Source: M1-B18 sp048264125 (GTDB taxonomy: Bacteria > Bacillota > Clostridia > Peptostreptococcales > Natronincolaceae). From it: 64,000 bases of DNA. Location of the stretch: assembly GCA_048264125.1 (NCBI GenBank), contig JBLXDM010000001.1, forward strand, positions 124,001-188,000. Direction: 5' to 3'. Position 1 is the first letter of the stretch; each line of letters starts with the position of its first letter. Below the pieces are notes generated by a model, which saw only the letters and a program-made list of their open reading frames with translations, had not been told where the DNA came from and searched no databases. Both the position numbers and the translations under genes were made by a program. Below are positions 25,084-33,902 of the stretch, piece by piece.

Positions 25084-26811
25084 ATGCTTAAGCTTATAAG
25101 GTTTCTAAAGCCCTATAAAGCAATGGTTGCTTCGATTTTGACATTAGTATTCCTCCAATCCATGGCGGAGCTTTACTTGCCGACACTTATGTCCGACATT
25201 GTAAATAATGGTATGCTGAAGGGGGATACAGCTTATATCTGGAGAATCGGGGGCTTTATGCTTCTGGTGGCCCTTGGAAGTGCAGTCACTGCAATTTCCG
25301 GCAGCTATTTATCCTCAAAGGTGGCAATGGGCTTTGGCAAAGATTTGAGGAGTGAGTTGTTTTCAAAGGTACAAAGCTATTCTGTAGCTGAGTTTGACAA
25401 ATTTGGTACCTCATCCTTAATCACCAGAAATACAGTAGATATAACTCAAATTCAGACGATTATGGTGATGATGCTGAGGATGATGATAAGTGCGCCTATG
25501 ATGGGTATAGGCGGAATCATTATGGCCCTCTCAAAGAATAGGCAGCTGGCTCTGGTATTGGCGGTTTCTTTGCCGGTGCTGGTAATCTTCATTGCAATTG
25601 TTGCTAAAATTATAGTTCCAATATTTAAAACGATGCAGAAGAAGATCGACAGACTTAATCTGGTCTCAAGAGAATATCTAACCGGCATTAGAGTCATCAG
25701 AGCCTTTAATAGGGTAGAGGATGAAAATAAACGCTTTGATGCCGCCAATGCAGACTTGACTAATACTGCAATTAAGGCACAAAAAATCATGGCCTTAATA
25801 ATGCCAATGATGATGATAATTCTAAATCTCACAAGTGTAGCAATCATATGGTATGGCAGCAAGCTGGTTGATTTAGGTAATCTGCAGGTGGGTGATATGA
25901 TGGCCTTCCTTCAATATGCAATGCAGATTATGATGTCACTGCTTATGGTTTCCTTTATGTTTGTTATGTATCCAAGGGCTCAGGCATCCGCCATCAGAGT
26001 TGTGGAGGTGCTGGAGGAGAAGGCTCAGATAACTGACCCTGAAAATGCTAAAAAGCCTGAGGATAAAAAGGGCTATTTGGAATTTAGAGATGTATCCTTC
26101 GGATATCCCGGAGCCGAAAAGCCTGTGCTGAATAACATAAGCTTTAGCGCAGCCCCCGGTGAGGTAACCGCCATTATAGGAGGAACTGGATCAGGCAAAT
26201 CAACTCTTGTTAATCTGATACCTCGTTTCTTTGATATAAAGGAGGGGGCAATTCTATTGGATGGCGTTGACATAAGGGAAATGACCCAGCAGACCTTAAG
26301 GAGTAAAATAGGCTTCATTCCACAACAAGCCCTTCTCTTTACTGGTAGCATTGCTGAAAACATCAGATTTGGTAAAGCGGATGCCACAGAAGAAGAAATT
26401 CGGAAGGCGGCAGAAATTGCACAAGCGACTGACTTTATAGAAGGGCTGTCGGAGGGCTATGCTGCTGAGATTTCTCAGGGAGGTAAAAACTTCTCAGGTG
26501 GCCAGAAGCAAAGGCTGTCAATTGCAAGGGCACTAGTTCGTCGACCAGAGGTGTATGTATTTGATGACAGCTTTTCTGCACTGGATTTCAAGACGGATGC
26601 CAAGCTGAGAAAAGCTCTGAAAAATGAAATTGCAGCAACTACCGTGATCATAGTAGCCCAAAGGGTAAGCACGGTAATGGATGCTGATAGAATAATTGTA
26701 TTAGATGAAGGTCGTGTTGTGGGAATGGGAAGACATAAGGAATTACTAGAGGCCTGTGAGGTATATAGAGAAATTGTATCATCACAGCTTAGTGAGGAGG
26801 AGCTGGCATGA
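25084..26811 (+). CDS. ABC exporter half-transporter, subunit 1
   Basis: A 575-aa protein with an N-terminal six-helix ABC exporter membrane domain (about 1-310) and a C-terminal ATPase (about 330-575). Walker A is GGTGSGKST, signature FSGGQKQRLSIARAL, Walker B VYVFDDSFSALD. The residue after Walker B is Asp in place of the catalytic Glu (DDS), so this half probably carries the degenerate ATP site of a heterodimer, as in BmrC/TM287-type exporters. Its stop overlaps the start of the partner gene. Confidence 0.93.
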   Translation: MLKLIRFLKPYKAMVASILTLVFLQSMAELYLPTLMSDIVNNGMLKGDTAYIWRIGGFMLLVALGSAVTAISGSYLSSKVAMGFGKDLRSELFSKVQSYSVAEFDKFGTSSLITRNTVDITQIQTIMVMMLRMMISAPMMGIGGIIMALSKNRQLALVLAVSLPVLVIFIAIVAKIIVPIFKTMQKKIDRLNLVSREYLTGIRVIRAFNRVEDENKRFDAANADLTNTAIKAQKIMALIMPMMMIILNLTSVAIIWYGSKLVDLGNLQVGDMMAFLQYAMQIMMSLLMVSFMFVMYPRAQASAIRVVEVLEEKAQITDPENAKKPEDKKGYLEFRDVSFGYPGAEKPVLNNISFSAAPGEVTAIIGGTGSGKSTLVNLIPRFFDIKEGAILLDGVDIREMTQQTLRSKIGFIPQQALLFTGSIAENIRFGKADATEEEIRKAAEIAQATDFIEGLSEGYAAEISQGGKNFSGGQKQRLSIARALVRRPEVYVFDDSFSALDFKTDAKLRKALKNEIAATTVIIVAQRVSTVMDADRIIVLDEGRVVGMGRHKELLEACEVYREIVSSQLSEEELA

Positions 26812-28763
26812 GTCAACAAGAAAAAGCAAATAATCCCAGTGGTATGCAGAGCCCTACTCCAATGAAGGGACCAGGAGGTATGAGGGGCCCAGGTGGCGGA
26901 TTCCCGATGGGGGCACCTGCAGAAAAGGCAAAGGATTTTAAGGGAACCCTCAAAAGACTTACTGGCTACTTAAGGCCTCAACGCTTCAAGCTAATTGCAG
27001 TATTTATACTGGCAATACTAAGTACAGTCTTCAATATTTACAGTCCTAAGGTTTTAGGAAGGGCCACCAATAAGCTGGTGGAGGGATTTGTGGAGAGGAT
27101 GGGCTATTTGGGTAAAATTGACGCAGCCATAAAGGCCGGTGCCGATGCCAACACCATAGCTCAGCTAAGAGCACTGCCGATGCCTTCTATAGATTTTGGG
27201 TATATATGGAATTTGGTTTTGCTTTTAGTAGGACTCTATCTGTTTAGTGCCTTCTTCAGCTTTTTTACCGGCTATATAATGTCGGGGGTAGCTCAAAGGA
27301 CAGTATATAAAATGAGGAATGACGTAAATGACAAGCTGGCAAGATTGCCACTGAAGTATTTTGACTCCAAGACCTATGGGGAAATTCTAAGCAGAATTAC
27401 CAATGACCTTGATACTGTAGGTACTACACTGCAGCAGAGCTTAACTCAGCTCATAACCTCCATAGTCACTCTAGTGGGGGTTACGGTGATGATGCTTACC
27501 ATTAGTCCCACTCTAACCTTGATAACCATTATTGTGCTGCCCCTTTCAGTTTTAGTTACCGTAGCTATTGCTAAGAGGTCCCAGAAGCTCTTTATTGCAC
27601 GACAGAAGGAGCTTGGGGAGCTAAACGGGCATATAGAGGAAATGTATACAGGCCACAGGGTAATAAAGGCCTTTGGTCATGAAGGAAAAGCAGAGGAAAA
27701 ATTTGATGATATAAACGAAAGGCTTTATACCGCTGGCTGGAGGGCAGAGTTTATGTCAGGGATGATAATGCCCAGCTTGACCTTCATCAACAATATAGGC
27801 TATGTATTTATATGCGTGGTGGGCGGTGTGTTTGTAACTGGAGGAAGAATTCAGATAGGGGATATACAGGCTTTTATCCAATATTCAAAGCAGTTCGGTC
27901 AGCCAATTGTTCAAACCGCTAACATCTCTAATTTAATACAATCTACCGTTGCTTCTGCAGAAAGGGTTTTTGACCTTCTGGATGAGGCGGAGGAGCTACC
28001 GGATAAGGTAAATAACAAGGTGATAGAATTCCCAAGGGGAGAGGTAACCGTCAAAAATTTACGCTTCGGCTACAATGAGGAAACTCCGGTTATCAAGAAC
28101 ATGAATATAGACGTTAAAAAGGGTCAAACCATCGCTATTGTAGGACCAACTGGCGCAGGAAAAACCACGCTGGTAAATTTGCTGATGCGCTTCTATGAAA
28201 TAAATGATGGCGTTATATCAGTGGACGGTGTAGATATCAGGGATTTAAAAAGAGAGGACCTGAGGGGCATGTTCGGCATGGTGCTTCAGGATACCTGGCT
28301 ATTTAATGGCACAATAAAAGAAAATATTGCCTATGGTAGAAAAAATGCCACCGATAAAGAAGTCATAACCGCTGCTAAGGCTGCCCATGTGGATCATTTT
28401 GTAAGAACCCTGCCACAGGGCTATGATACACTGCTGGACGAAGAGGCATCAAATATATCCCAGGGGCAGAAGCAGCTTTTAACCATTGCAAGGGCAATAC
28501 TGGCGGACCCCGCTATACTGATACTGGACGAAGCCACCAGCAGCGTCGACACCAGAACAGAGGCCTATATTCAAAATGCCATGACCAGACTGATGGAGGG
28601 CAGAACAAACTTTGTAATAGCCCACAGGCTTTCCACCATCAAGGATGCAGATTTGATTCTGGTGATGAATCAAGGCGATATCATAGAGCAGGGCACACAT
28701 GAGGAGCTGCTGTCAAAGCAGGGCTTCTATGCAGATTTATACAACAGTCAATTTTCAGCTTAA
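26808..28763 (+). CDS. ABC exporter half-transporter, subunit 2
   Basis: A 651-aa partner of the preceding protein. It has a Gly/Pro/Met-rich N-terminal tail (about 1-45), then the six-helix domain with an insertion between helices 1 and 2, then the ATPase with Walker A GPTGAGKTT, signature ISQGQKQLLTIARAI and Walker B ILILDEATSSVD with the catalytic Glu intact. Heterodimeric multidrug export is the likely role (BmrD/TM288-like). It starts in the ATGA overlap with the upstream gene. Confidence 0.94.
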   Translation: MSQQEKANNPSGMQSPTPMKGPGGMRGPGGGFPMGAPAEKAKDFKGTLKRLTGYLRPQRFKLIAVFILAILSTVFNIYSPKVLGRATNKLVEGFVERMGYLGKIDAAIKAGADANTIAQLRALPMPSIDFGYIWNLVLLLVGLYLFSAFFSFFTGYIMSGVAQRTVYKMRNDVNDKLARLPLKYFDSKTYGEILSRITNDLDTVGTTLQQSLTQLITSIVTLVGVTVMMLTISPTLTLITIIVLPLSVLVTVAIAKRSQKLFIARQKELGELNGHIEEMYTGHRVIKAFGHEGKAEEKFDDINERLYTAGWRAEFMSGMIMPSLTFINNIGYVFICVVGGVFVTGGRIQIGDIQAFIQYSKQFGQPIVQTANISNLIQSTVASAERVFDLLDEAEELPDKVNNKVIEFPRGEVTVKNLRFGYNEETPVIKNMNIDVKKGQTIAIVGPTGAGKTTLVNLLMRFYEINDGVISVDGVDIRDLKREDLRGMFGMVLQDTWLFNGTIKENIAYGRKNATDKEVITAAKAAHVDHFVRTLPQGYDTLLDEEASNISQGQKQLLTIARAILADPAILILDEATSSVDTRTEAYIQNAMTRLMEGRTNFVIAHRLSTIKDADLILVMNQGDIIEQGTHEELLSKQGFYADLYNSQFSA

Positions 28764-28833
28764 GCGCTGTGTGTAGACGGGGACGGACCTGATTTACACA
28801 GCCTTAATAAATAAAAAATTCTGAAAAAAGATG

Positions 28834-28862
28834 TTTACAAATACTGTATACTGTGTTATTAT
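28834..28862 (+). promoter_or_regulatory. Promoter before the S-box pair
   Basis: TTTACA at 28834-28839, a 17-bp spacer and TATTAT at 28857-28862. It would start a transcript about 12 bp before the first S-box-like element. Confidence 0.6.
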
Positions 28863-28880
28863 AAATTAAATTGAAAAGCA

Positions 28881-29026
28881 CTTATCAAGAATTAGGGGAG
28901 AGAGTTAGCTCGTTGATCCTATGCCAACCTACTTTTAGAGTAAGGTGGTCCAGCTAGCATCGATAGGGAGGTATAGTGACTACTATATTAGAATTTAGCC
29001 TTCTTAGCAAATGCTGGGAAGGTTTT
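28881..29026 (+). promoter_or_regulatory. Variant S-box (SAM-I-like) element with terminator
   Basis: It begins CTTATCAAGA, as does the canonical S-box 340 bp downstream. P1 is CTTATC with GATAGG (28962-28967). TAGG pairs with CCTA as the P2 base, and TTGATCCTATGCCAACC parallels the S-box core. P3 is CCTACT with AGTAAGG. The P4 region is much shortened. A terminator follows (CCTTC-TTAGCA with TGCTGG-GAAGG, 29000-29020, then TTTTTT). Ligand may be SAM or changed; homology judged by eye. Confidence 0.58.
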
Positions 29027-29029
29027 TTA

Positions 29030-29202
29030 ATTGAGGAAATTGCATATATATTTTAGTTTATACAAAGTTAAAGGTTTATCGCGCATTGTCGTAGGGCTAT
29101 TAACATTTAAAAAAATCAAAGAATTAGCCCGTGGGACACTAAGCAGGAAACTTTTGACTTTGTATAAACATACGACTCATCTTTTTATGCAATTTCCTCA
29201 AT
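29030..29202 (+). mobile_element. MITE-like palindromic element, copy 2
   Basis: Outer inverted ends ATTGAGGAAATTGCAT (29030-29045) and its exact complement (29187-29202) form 16-bp perfect termini. An inner arm pair, 29056-29077 with 29148-29169, starts GTTTATACAAAGT. The core holds GGGCTATTAAC and GCCCGTGGGACACTAAGC. Copy 1 at 1-136 is the reverse complement. There is no coding capacity. It lies exactly between the first terminator and the second S-box. Confidence 0.8.
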
Positions 29203-29220
29203 GTATAATTGAATATTTTT

Positions 29221-29390
29221 CTTATCAAGAGAGGTGGAGGGACTGGCCCGATGAAACCCAGCAACAGCCGACTTGCTTTTAAAAGTCGGAAATGTGCTAA
29301 TTCCAACAGCTATAGGCTGAAAGATAAGAAGCATGTAAATCGACATATTTTTGTTGATGTATAACCGCTTCTTATTTGAGAGGCGGTTTT
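29221..29390 (+). promoter_or_regulatory. Canonical SAM-I (S-box) riboswitch with terminator
   Basis: CTTATCAAGAGAGGTGGAGG, CCCGATGAAACCCAGCAAC, GTGCTAATTCCAACAGC and GAAAGATAAG are the classic S-box blocks (29221-29328). The terminator is AACCGCTTCT with AGAGGCGGTT followed by TTTTCTTATT (29363-29392). It precedes metA, so S-adenosylmethionine should switch off the methionine cluster. A TATAAT lies at 29204-29209, just outside the MITE end. Confidence 0.96.
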
Positions 29391-29424
29391 CTTATTATTA
29401 TTTAAGATTGAGGGGGAGTAGTAG

Positions 29425-30327
29425 ATGTCGGTGGTATTAGAGAAGGGCATACCCTCAGCAGAGGAGTTGCTGAGGGAGGGATTACCTATAAGTATAGGTG
29501 CCGGGGGAGCTTTTACAAAGGAAAAGCTGAAGAGGATAGCGATAGTGAATCTGATGCCCAATAAATCGGAGACGGAAAAGCAGCTGCTAAGGCTTTTAGC
29601 CGCCAGTGAGGATAATGTGGAGGTTAAATTTCTATCCCTTAAGACGCATACATCGAAAAATATAGCGCCAGAGTATCTTGCAAGCTATTACCAAAGCCTT
29701 GAGGAAATAGCAGAGGAGCAGCTGGATGGCATGATCATCACCGGGGCCCCTTTGGAATATGTGGATTTTGAGGAGGTTACATATTGGGAGGAGCTAAAGC
29801 AAATAATGGATTTTGCCAGGGATAGAGTTCCTTCAACAATTTTTATATGCTGGGGAGCCATTGCAGGACTATACCATTATTACAATATACCTAAGAGCCT
29901 GGTGGATCAGAAGGTATTTGGAGTGTTTCCTCATTTTATCAGCAACGGAACGGCGCTTTTCGAGAGCTTTCAGGAGCCCTTCTGGGTCCCTCAGTCCAGA
30001 TATTTTCAGCTGGATAAAGATCTGCTGGAGGCAGTGGAGGATATAGAAATTCTCTCGGAGTCCAGCGAAGTCGGTATATATGCAGTGGCCTCAAAGGATC
30101 ATAGACAATTCTTTGTAACCGGACATCTGGAATACGAGGTGGAAACTCTAAGCAGAGAATATCACCGGGATTTAGAAAAGGGACTGGATATCCAAAAGCC
30201 ACGACATTATTTCCCACAGGATAATCCTAGCCTCAAGCCTAAGAACCTCTGGAGAAAGAATGCCAATAGATTTTTTGACAACTGGCTTAAATATTATACA
30301 GGAAAAAACATAGCAAAAGGGGTGTAG
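29425..30327 (+). CDS. metA: Homoserine O-acyltransferase (MetA/MetAA)
   Basis: A 300-aa enzyme of the MetA fold that activates homoserine with an acyl-CoA. It shows IVNLMPNKSETEKQLLRLL near residue 40, the nucleophile cysteine in FICWGAIAGLYHYY (about 142) and the GHLEYE histidine near the C-terminus. The downstream MetY suggests O-acetylhomoserine is the product, as usual for clostridial MetA, in spite of the name succinyltransferase. First gene after the S-box. Ribosome site GAGGGGGAGT. Confidence 0.94.
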   Translation: MSVVLEKGIPSAEELLREGLPISIGAGGAFTKEKLKRIAIVNLMPNKSETEKQLLRLLAASEDNVEVKFLSLKTHTSKNIAPEYLASYYQSLEEIAEEQLDGMIITGAPLEYVDFEEVTYWEELKQIMDFARDRVPSTIFICWGAIAGLYHYYNIPKSLVDQKVFGVFPHFISNGTALFESFQEPFWVPQSRYFQLDKDLLEAVEDIEILSESSEVGIYAVASKDHRQFFVTGHLEYEVETLSREYHRDLEKGLDIQKPRHYFPQDNPSLKPKNLWRKNANRFFDNWLKYYTGKNIAKGV

Positions 30328-30330
30328 ACA

Positions 30331-31563
30331 TTGAAAATTGGTTTGTTGGGCTGTGGTACGGTAGGCAGTGGGGTTTACGAGCTATTAAAGCTCCAGAGAG
30401 AAAGCTTGGCTGGTCTTTATTCGGAGGACATCGAGGTCAAGAGGGTTCTAGTGAAGGATATCGATAAACCAAGATATCTAGAGGACATCGAGGGCTTATT
30501 GACAACAAATGCCTATGAAATACTAAATGATCCTGAAATTGAACTGATAGTGGAGGCACTGGGAGGCGAAGGGACAGCATATGAATATATTGCCTACGGA
30601 TTAAGAAACGGCAAGCATGTGGTTACCGCCAATAAGGCCGTTATTGCAAGGCATATGAAGGAGCTTCTAGAGCTGGCGGAGGAAAATAATAGGGCGCTTT
30701 TATTTGAAGCCAGTGTTGGGGGCGGAATTCCTTTATTGAAGCCTCTGAAGCAGAGAAGCCTGCTGAATGAGTTTTCCGAGGTTAAGGGCATACTTAATGG
30801 TACCAGCAATTTCATCCTAACCAAGATGATGGAGGAGGAGCTGGACTTTGAGGAGGCTTTAGCAATAGCAAGAGAAAGGGGCTATGCAGAGGCAGACCCC
30901 TCCGACGACATAGAGGGTGCAGATGTCGCAAGGAAGCTGGCTATATTGGCCTCAATTATCTTTAAGGATAGCGTAGCCTTAGACCGCATCAGCTACAGGG
31001 GAATAAGGAGAATCACCAAGGCGGATATCGAGGTGATTAAGGATTTGGGTTATTCTGTGAAGCTGCTGGGTAAGGCTGTTAAGGAAAATGATAGGCTATC
31101 AGCGATAGTGGAGCCGGTTTTGGTAAAAAGCACCTCACTATTTGAAAGGGTCAGGGATGCCTACAATATGGTGGCGGTAAGGGGTGACAATCTCGAGGAG
31201 CTGAGCTTTTACGGTGAAGGGGCTGGCAAGAAGGCAACCGCCAATGCTGTGGTTAGCGATATTTTAGATGTTGTAAACGGCAGCTTTAGTAAGGAGACCA
31301 TTTTAAGACGAAATTGGCTAAAGGACTACAATAGAAGCTTGATAAAGGGAAACTACTTCTTCAGGGTTACGCCAAAGGAGACCTCGGATTATTTTGCGAT
31401 ATCCAGAGTATTTACAAGGAACGCCATAGTCTTTAGCAAACGTGTAGAAAATAACGATTTGATCTTTATAACAGAAGCCTCCGTAGCAGAGGCGATTGAT
31501 ACCGTGATAGAGGAGCTGGAGAAGGAAAGCTATAGCTTTTTCTTCGGAAGGCTGGAGGATTAA
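30331..31563 (+). CDS. hom: Homoserine dehydrogenase
   Basis: A 410-aa enzyme reducing aspartate semialdehyde to homoserine. The N-terminal Rossmann motif is GLLGCGTVGSGVYELL; VVTANKAVIA and the catalytic domain with GTSNFILTKMM and YAEADPSDDIEGADVARKLA are diagnostic. The last 80 residues resemble a reduced ACT domain. It starts with TTG, 4 bp after metA, behind AAAAGGGGTG. It feeds MetA directly. Confidence 0.95.
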   Translation: MKIGLLGCGTVGSGVYELLKLQRESLAGLYSEDIEVKRVLVKDIDKPRYLEDIEGLLTTNAYEILNDPEIELIVEALGGEGTAYEYIAYGLRNGKHVVTANKAVIARHMKELLELAEENNRALLFEASVGGGIPLLKPLKQRSLLNEFSEVKGILNGTSNFILTKMMEEELDFEEALAIARERGYAEADPSDDIEGADVARKLAILASIIFKDSVALDRISYRGIRRITKADIEVIKDLGYSVKLLGKAVKENDRLSAIVEPVLVKSTSLFERVRDAYNMVAVRGDNLEELSFYGEGAGKKATANAVVSDILDVVNGSFSKETILRRNWLKDYNRSLIKGNYFFRVTPKETSDYFAISRVFTRNAIVFSKRVENNDLIFITEASVAEAIDTVIEELEKESYSFFFGRLED

Positions 31564-31611
31564 ACAGCTTCGTGGCTGTGAATATATAATATAAAATAGG
31601 GGGAGAAAGAA

Positions 31612-32889
31612 ATGACAAAAAAGTTTAAATTTGAAACACTACAGGTGCATGGAGGACAGGTAATTGATAAGGAGACTAAATCCAGAGCGATTCCAATATA
31701 TCAAACAACCTCATATGTTTTTGATGATACACAGGATGCGGCGGATCTATTTGCCCTAAAGAAGGCAGGCAATATCTATACAAGAATAGGCAATCCCACG
31801 ACGGATGTTTTGGAGAAAAGGGTAGCTGAGCTGGAGGGTGGTGTAGGAGCTGTAGCCACAGCCTCAGGAATGAGTGCCATCACCTATGCGGTTTTGAATA
31901 TTGCAAAGCCCGGCGACGAAATAGTGTCGGTTTCCACCCTCTACGGAGGTACCTATACGCTGTTTGCCAACACCTTCAGAAGATTAGGCATCAAGGTACA
32001 GCTGGTTAACCCCAACGATTTTGAGGAAATAGAAGCCGCAATCAAGGATAATACACGGGCAATTTATATAGAGACCATAGGCAACCCCGAAATAAATATC
32101 CCCGATATAGAAAAGCTGGCGGAAATTGCCCATAAGCATGGTATTCCACTAATTGTTGACAATACCTTCGCAACACCATATCTCTGCAGGCCTATAGAGC
32201 ATGGCGCCGATATTGTCGTTCATTCAACAACTAAATTTATAGGAGGCCATGGTACAGCTATAGGCGGTATCGTGGTGGATTCCGGCAAATTCCCATGGAA
32301 TAACGGAAAATTCAGTGAGCTGGTGGAGCCGGAGGAAAGCTATCATGGGATATCCTTCTGGGAGGCCTTTGGCCCGGCAGCCTATATTGCCAGACTTAGA
32401 ACCATTCTTCTAAGGGATATCGGGGCAGCTCCTTCACCCTTCAACTCCTTCCTTCATATATTAGGTCTGGAAACACTATCCCTAAGGGTAGAGAGACATG
32501 TTGACAATGCACTGGCGGTGGCTAAATTCTTAGAAGGTCATCCAAAGGTGGCATGGGTGAATTATCCAGGATTGGCATCAAACACATACTACGAGCTGGC
32601 TAAAAAGTATCTCCCAAGGGGAGCAGGCTCCATCTTTACCTTTGGATTAAAGGATGGCTATGAGGCTGGTAAAAGGTTTATAGATGAGCTTAAGGTATTC
32701 TCACTGCTGGCTAATGTGGGGGATGCAAAATCATTGGTGATTCATCCGGCATCCACCACCCATCAGCAGCTTACAGAGGAGCAGCAGATATCTGCTGGAG
32801 TTAATCCGGAGCTGGTGAGGGTTTCCATTGGCATAGAAAATGTTGAGGACTTAATTGCAGATTTAGAGGAGGCCCTGGCAGCTATTTAG
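31612..32889 (+). CDS. metY: O-acetylhomoserine sulfhydrylase
   Basis: A 425-aa PLP enzyme of the Cys/Met metabolism family. It shows TYTRIGNPTTDVLEKR-like sequence (YTRIGNPTTDVLE), ETIGNPEINIPDIEKLAEIA, and the PLP lysine in VHSTTKFIGGHG. Length above 420 and the long C-terminal insert fit O-acetylhomoserine sulfhydrylase and not cystathionine synthase. It makes homocysteine from O-acetylhomoserine and sulfide. Cotranscribed with hom; a small hairpin (31564-31579) lies in the gap. Confidence 0.94.
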   Translation: MTKKFKFETLQVHGGQVIDKETKSRAIPIYQTTSYVFDDTQDAADLFALKKAGNIYTRIGNPTTDVLEKRVAELEGGVGAVATASGMSAITYAVLNIAKPGDEIVSVSTLYGGTYTLFANTFRRLGIKVQLVNPNDFEEIEAAIKDNTRAIYIETIGNPEINIPDIEKLAEIAHKHGIPLIVDNTFATPYLCRPIEHGADIVVHSTTKFIGGHGTAIGGIVVDSGKFPWNNGKFSELVEPEESYHGISFWEAFGPAAYIARLRTILLRDIGAAPSPFNSFLHILGLETLSLRVERHVDNALAVAKFLEGHPKVAWVNYPGLASNTYYELAKKYLPRGAGSIFTFGLKDGYEAGKRFIDELKVFSLLANVGDAKSLVIHPASTTHQQLTEEQQISAGVNPELVRVSIGIENVEDLIADLEEALAAI

Positions 32890-32901
32890 GGAGGTATAAA
32901 A

Positions 32902-33777
32902 ATGAGGATATTAGATAAATTTAGTGACAAAAGGACGGTTATCTCCTTTGAAATTTTTCCGCCCAAGCAGGGTGTAGATATCAACACGATTTACAGGACT
33001 GTCGACGGCTTAGCAAATCTGAAGCCGGATTTTATAAGTGTTACCTATGGTGCCGGTGGAACAGGAGGAAGCTCAACCGTAGAGATAGCCACCAAAATTA
33101 AGGAGGAATATAAGATAGATCCCCTGCCGCATCTGACCTGTATAACCTCCAGCCGTGAGGTGGTCAGAAAAAGCCTAGATGCTCTTCAGTCTAAGGGCAT
33201 TGAAAATATTTTGGCCCTAAGGGGGGACTTTCCCCCCGGCTATACACCTCAGGAGGACAGAGATTATAGATATGCGATAGATCTAATAAGGGAAATTAAG
33301 GCGGATAAGCACTTCTGTATCGGTGCGGCAGCCTATCCCGAGGGCCATGTTGAATGTGTAAATGAAGAGAAGGATATCGCGCATTTAAAGGATAAGGTGG
33401 AGGCAGGAGCAGATTTCCTTATAAGCCAGCTCTTCTTCAGCAATGATATATTCTATAAATATAGAGAGGCCATTGGTCAGAAGAATATAGGCTCTAAATT
33501 ATCAGCAGGAATTATGCCGATACTAAGTAAAAAGCAGATAGAGAAAATGATATTTATGTGCGGTGCCACCTTGCCTTCGAGAGTAATCAGATTTTTAGTT
33601 AAGCATGAAAATAATCCTGAGGCCCTAAGGAAGGCCGGAATAGAATATGCAGCAGAGCAGGTGGCGGATTTAATCGATAATGGGGTCGACGGCATTCATT
33701 TATATACTATGAATCAGCCAGAAATTGCAAAGGAAATATTGAAGAGAGTGTCGAATCTAACCAATAAAGTTTGCTAG
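32902..33777 (+). CDS. metF: 5,10-methylenetetrahydrofolate reductase
   Basis: A 291-aa flavin-dependent TIM-barrel enzyme that makes 5-methyl-THF for methionine synthase. VISFEIFPPKQGVD, ISVTYGAGGTGGSSTVEIA and LALRGDFPPGY are family hallmarks, with a QLFFSNDIFY segment near the active site. Ribosome site GGAGG. The TAG stop lies in the terminal repeat of the intergenic element that begins there. Confidence 0.95.
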   Translation: MRILDKFSDKRTVISFEIFPPKQGVDINTIYRTVDGLANLKPDFISVTYGAGGTGGSSTVEIATKIKEEYKIDPLPHLTCITSSREVVRKSLDALQSKGIENILALRGDFPPGYTPQEDRDYRYAIDLIREIKADKHFCIGAAAYPEGHVECVNEEKDIAHLKDKVEAGADFLISQLFFSNDIFYKYREAIGQKNIGSKLSAGIMPILSKKQIEKMIFMCGATLPSRVIRFLVKHENNPEALRKAGIEYAAEQVADLIDNGVDGIHLYTMNQPEIAKEILKRVSNLTNKVC

Positions 33778-33890
33778 TACCTTCCGGCATTTGAAGGCTG
33801 AGATAAAGCCCGAGGAAAATTGACGACAACGCAGCTACAGGGGAACTATACCGGGAGTTATCCAATATTTTAGAGCTGGTGGGTACTTAG
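33774..33890 (+). repeat. Dispersed intergenic element, copy A
   Basis: It is bounded by CTAGTACC and GGTACTTAG as imperfect inverted ends. The core GACGACAACGCAGCTACAGG (33822-33841), then TATACCGGGAG and AATATTTTA, is shared almost exactly with copy B at 53417-53579. It lacks about 50 bp present in copy B. No coding capacity. It separates metF from the MetH-reactivation gene. Confidence 0.75.
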
Positions 33891-33902
33891 AAGGAGAGGC
33901 CT

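Noticed and set aside
29031..29282. 83-aa frame between the S-boxes
   Set aside because: It spans the MITE-like element and part of the canonical S-box; no ribosome site.
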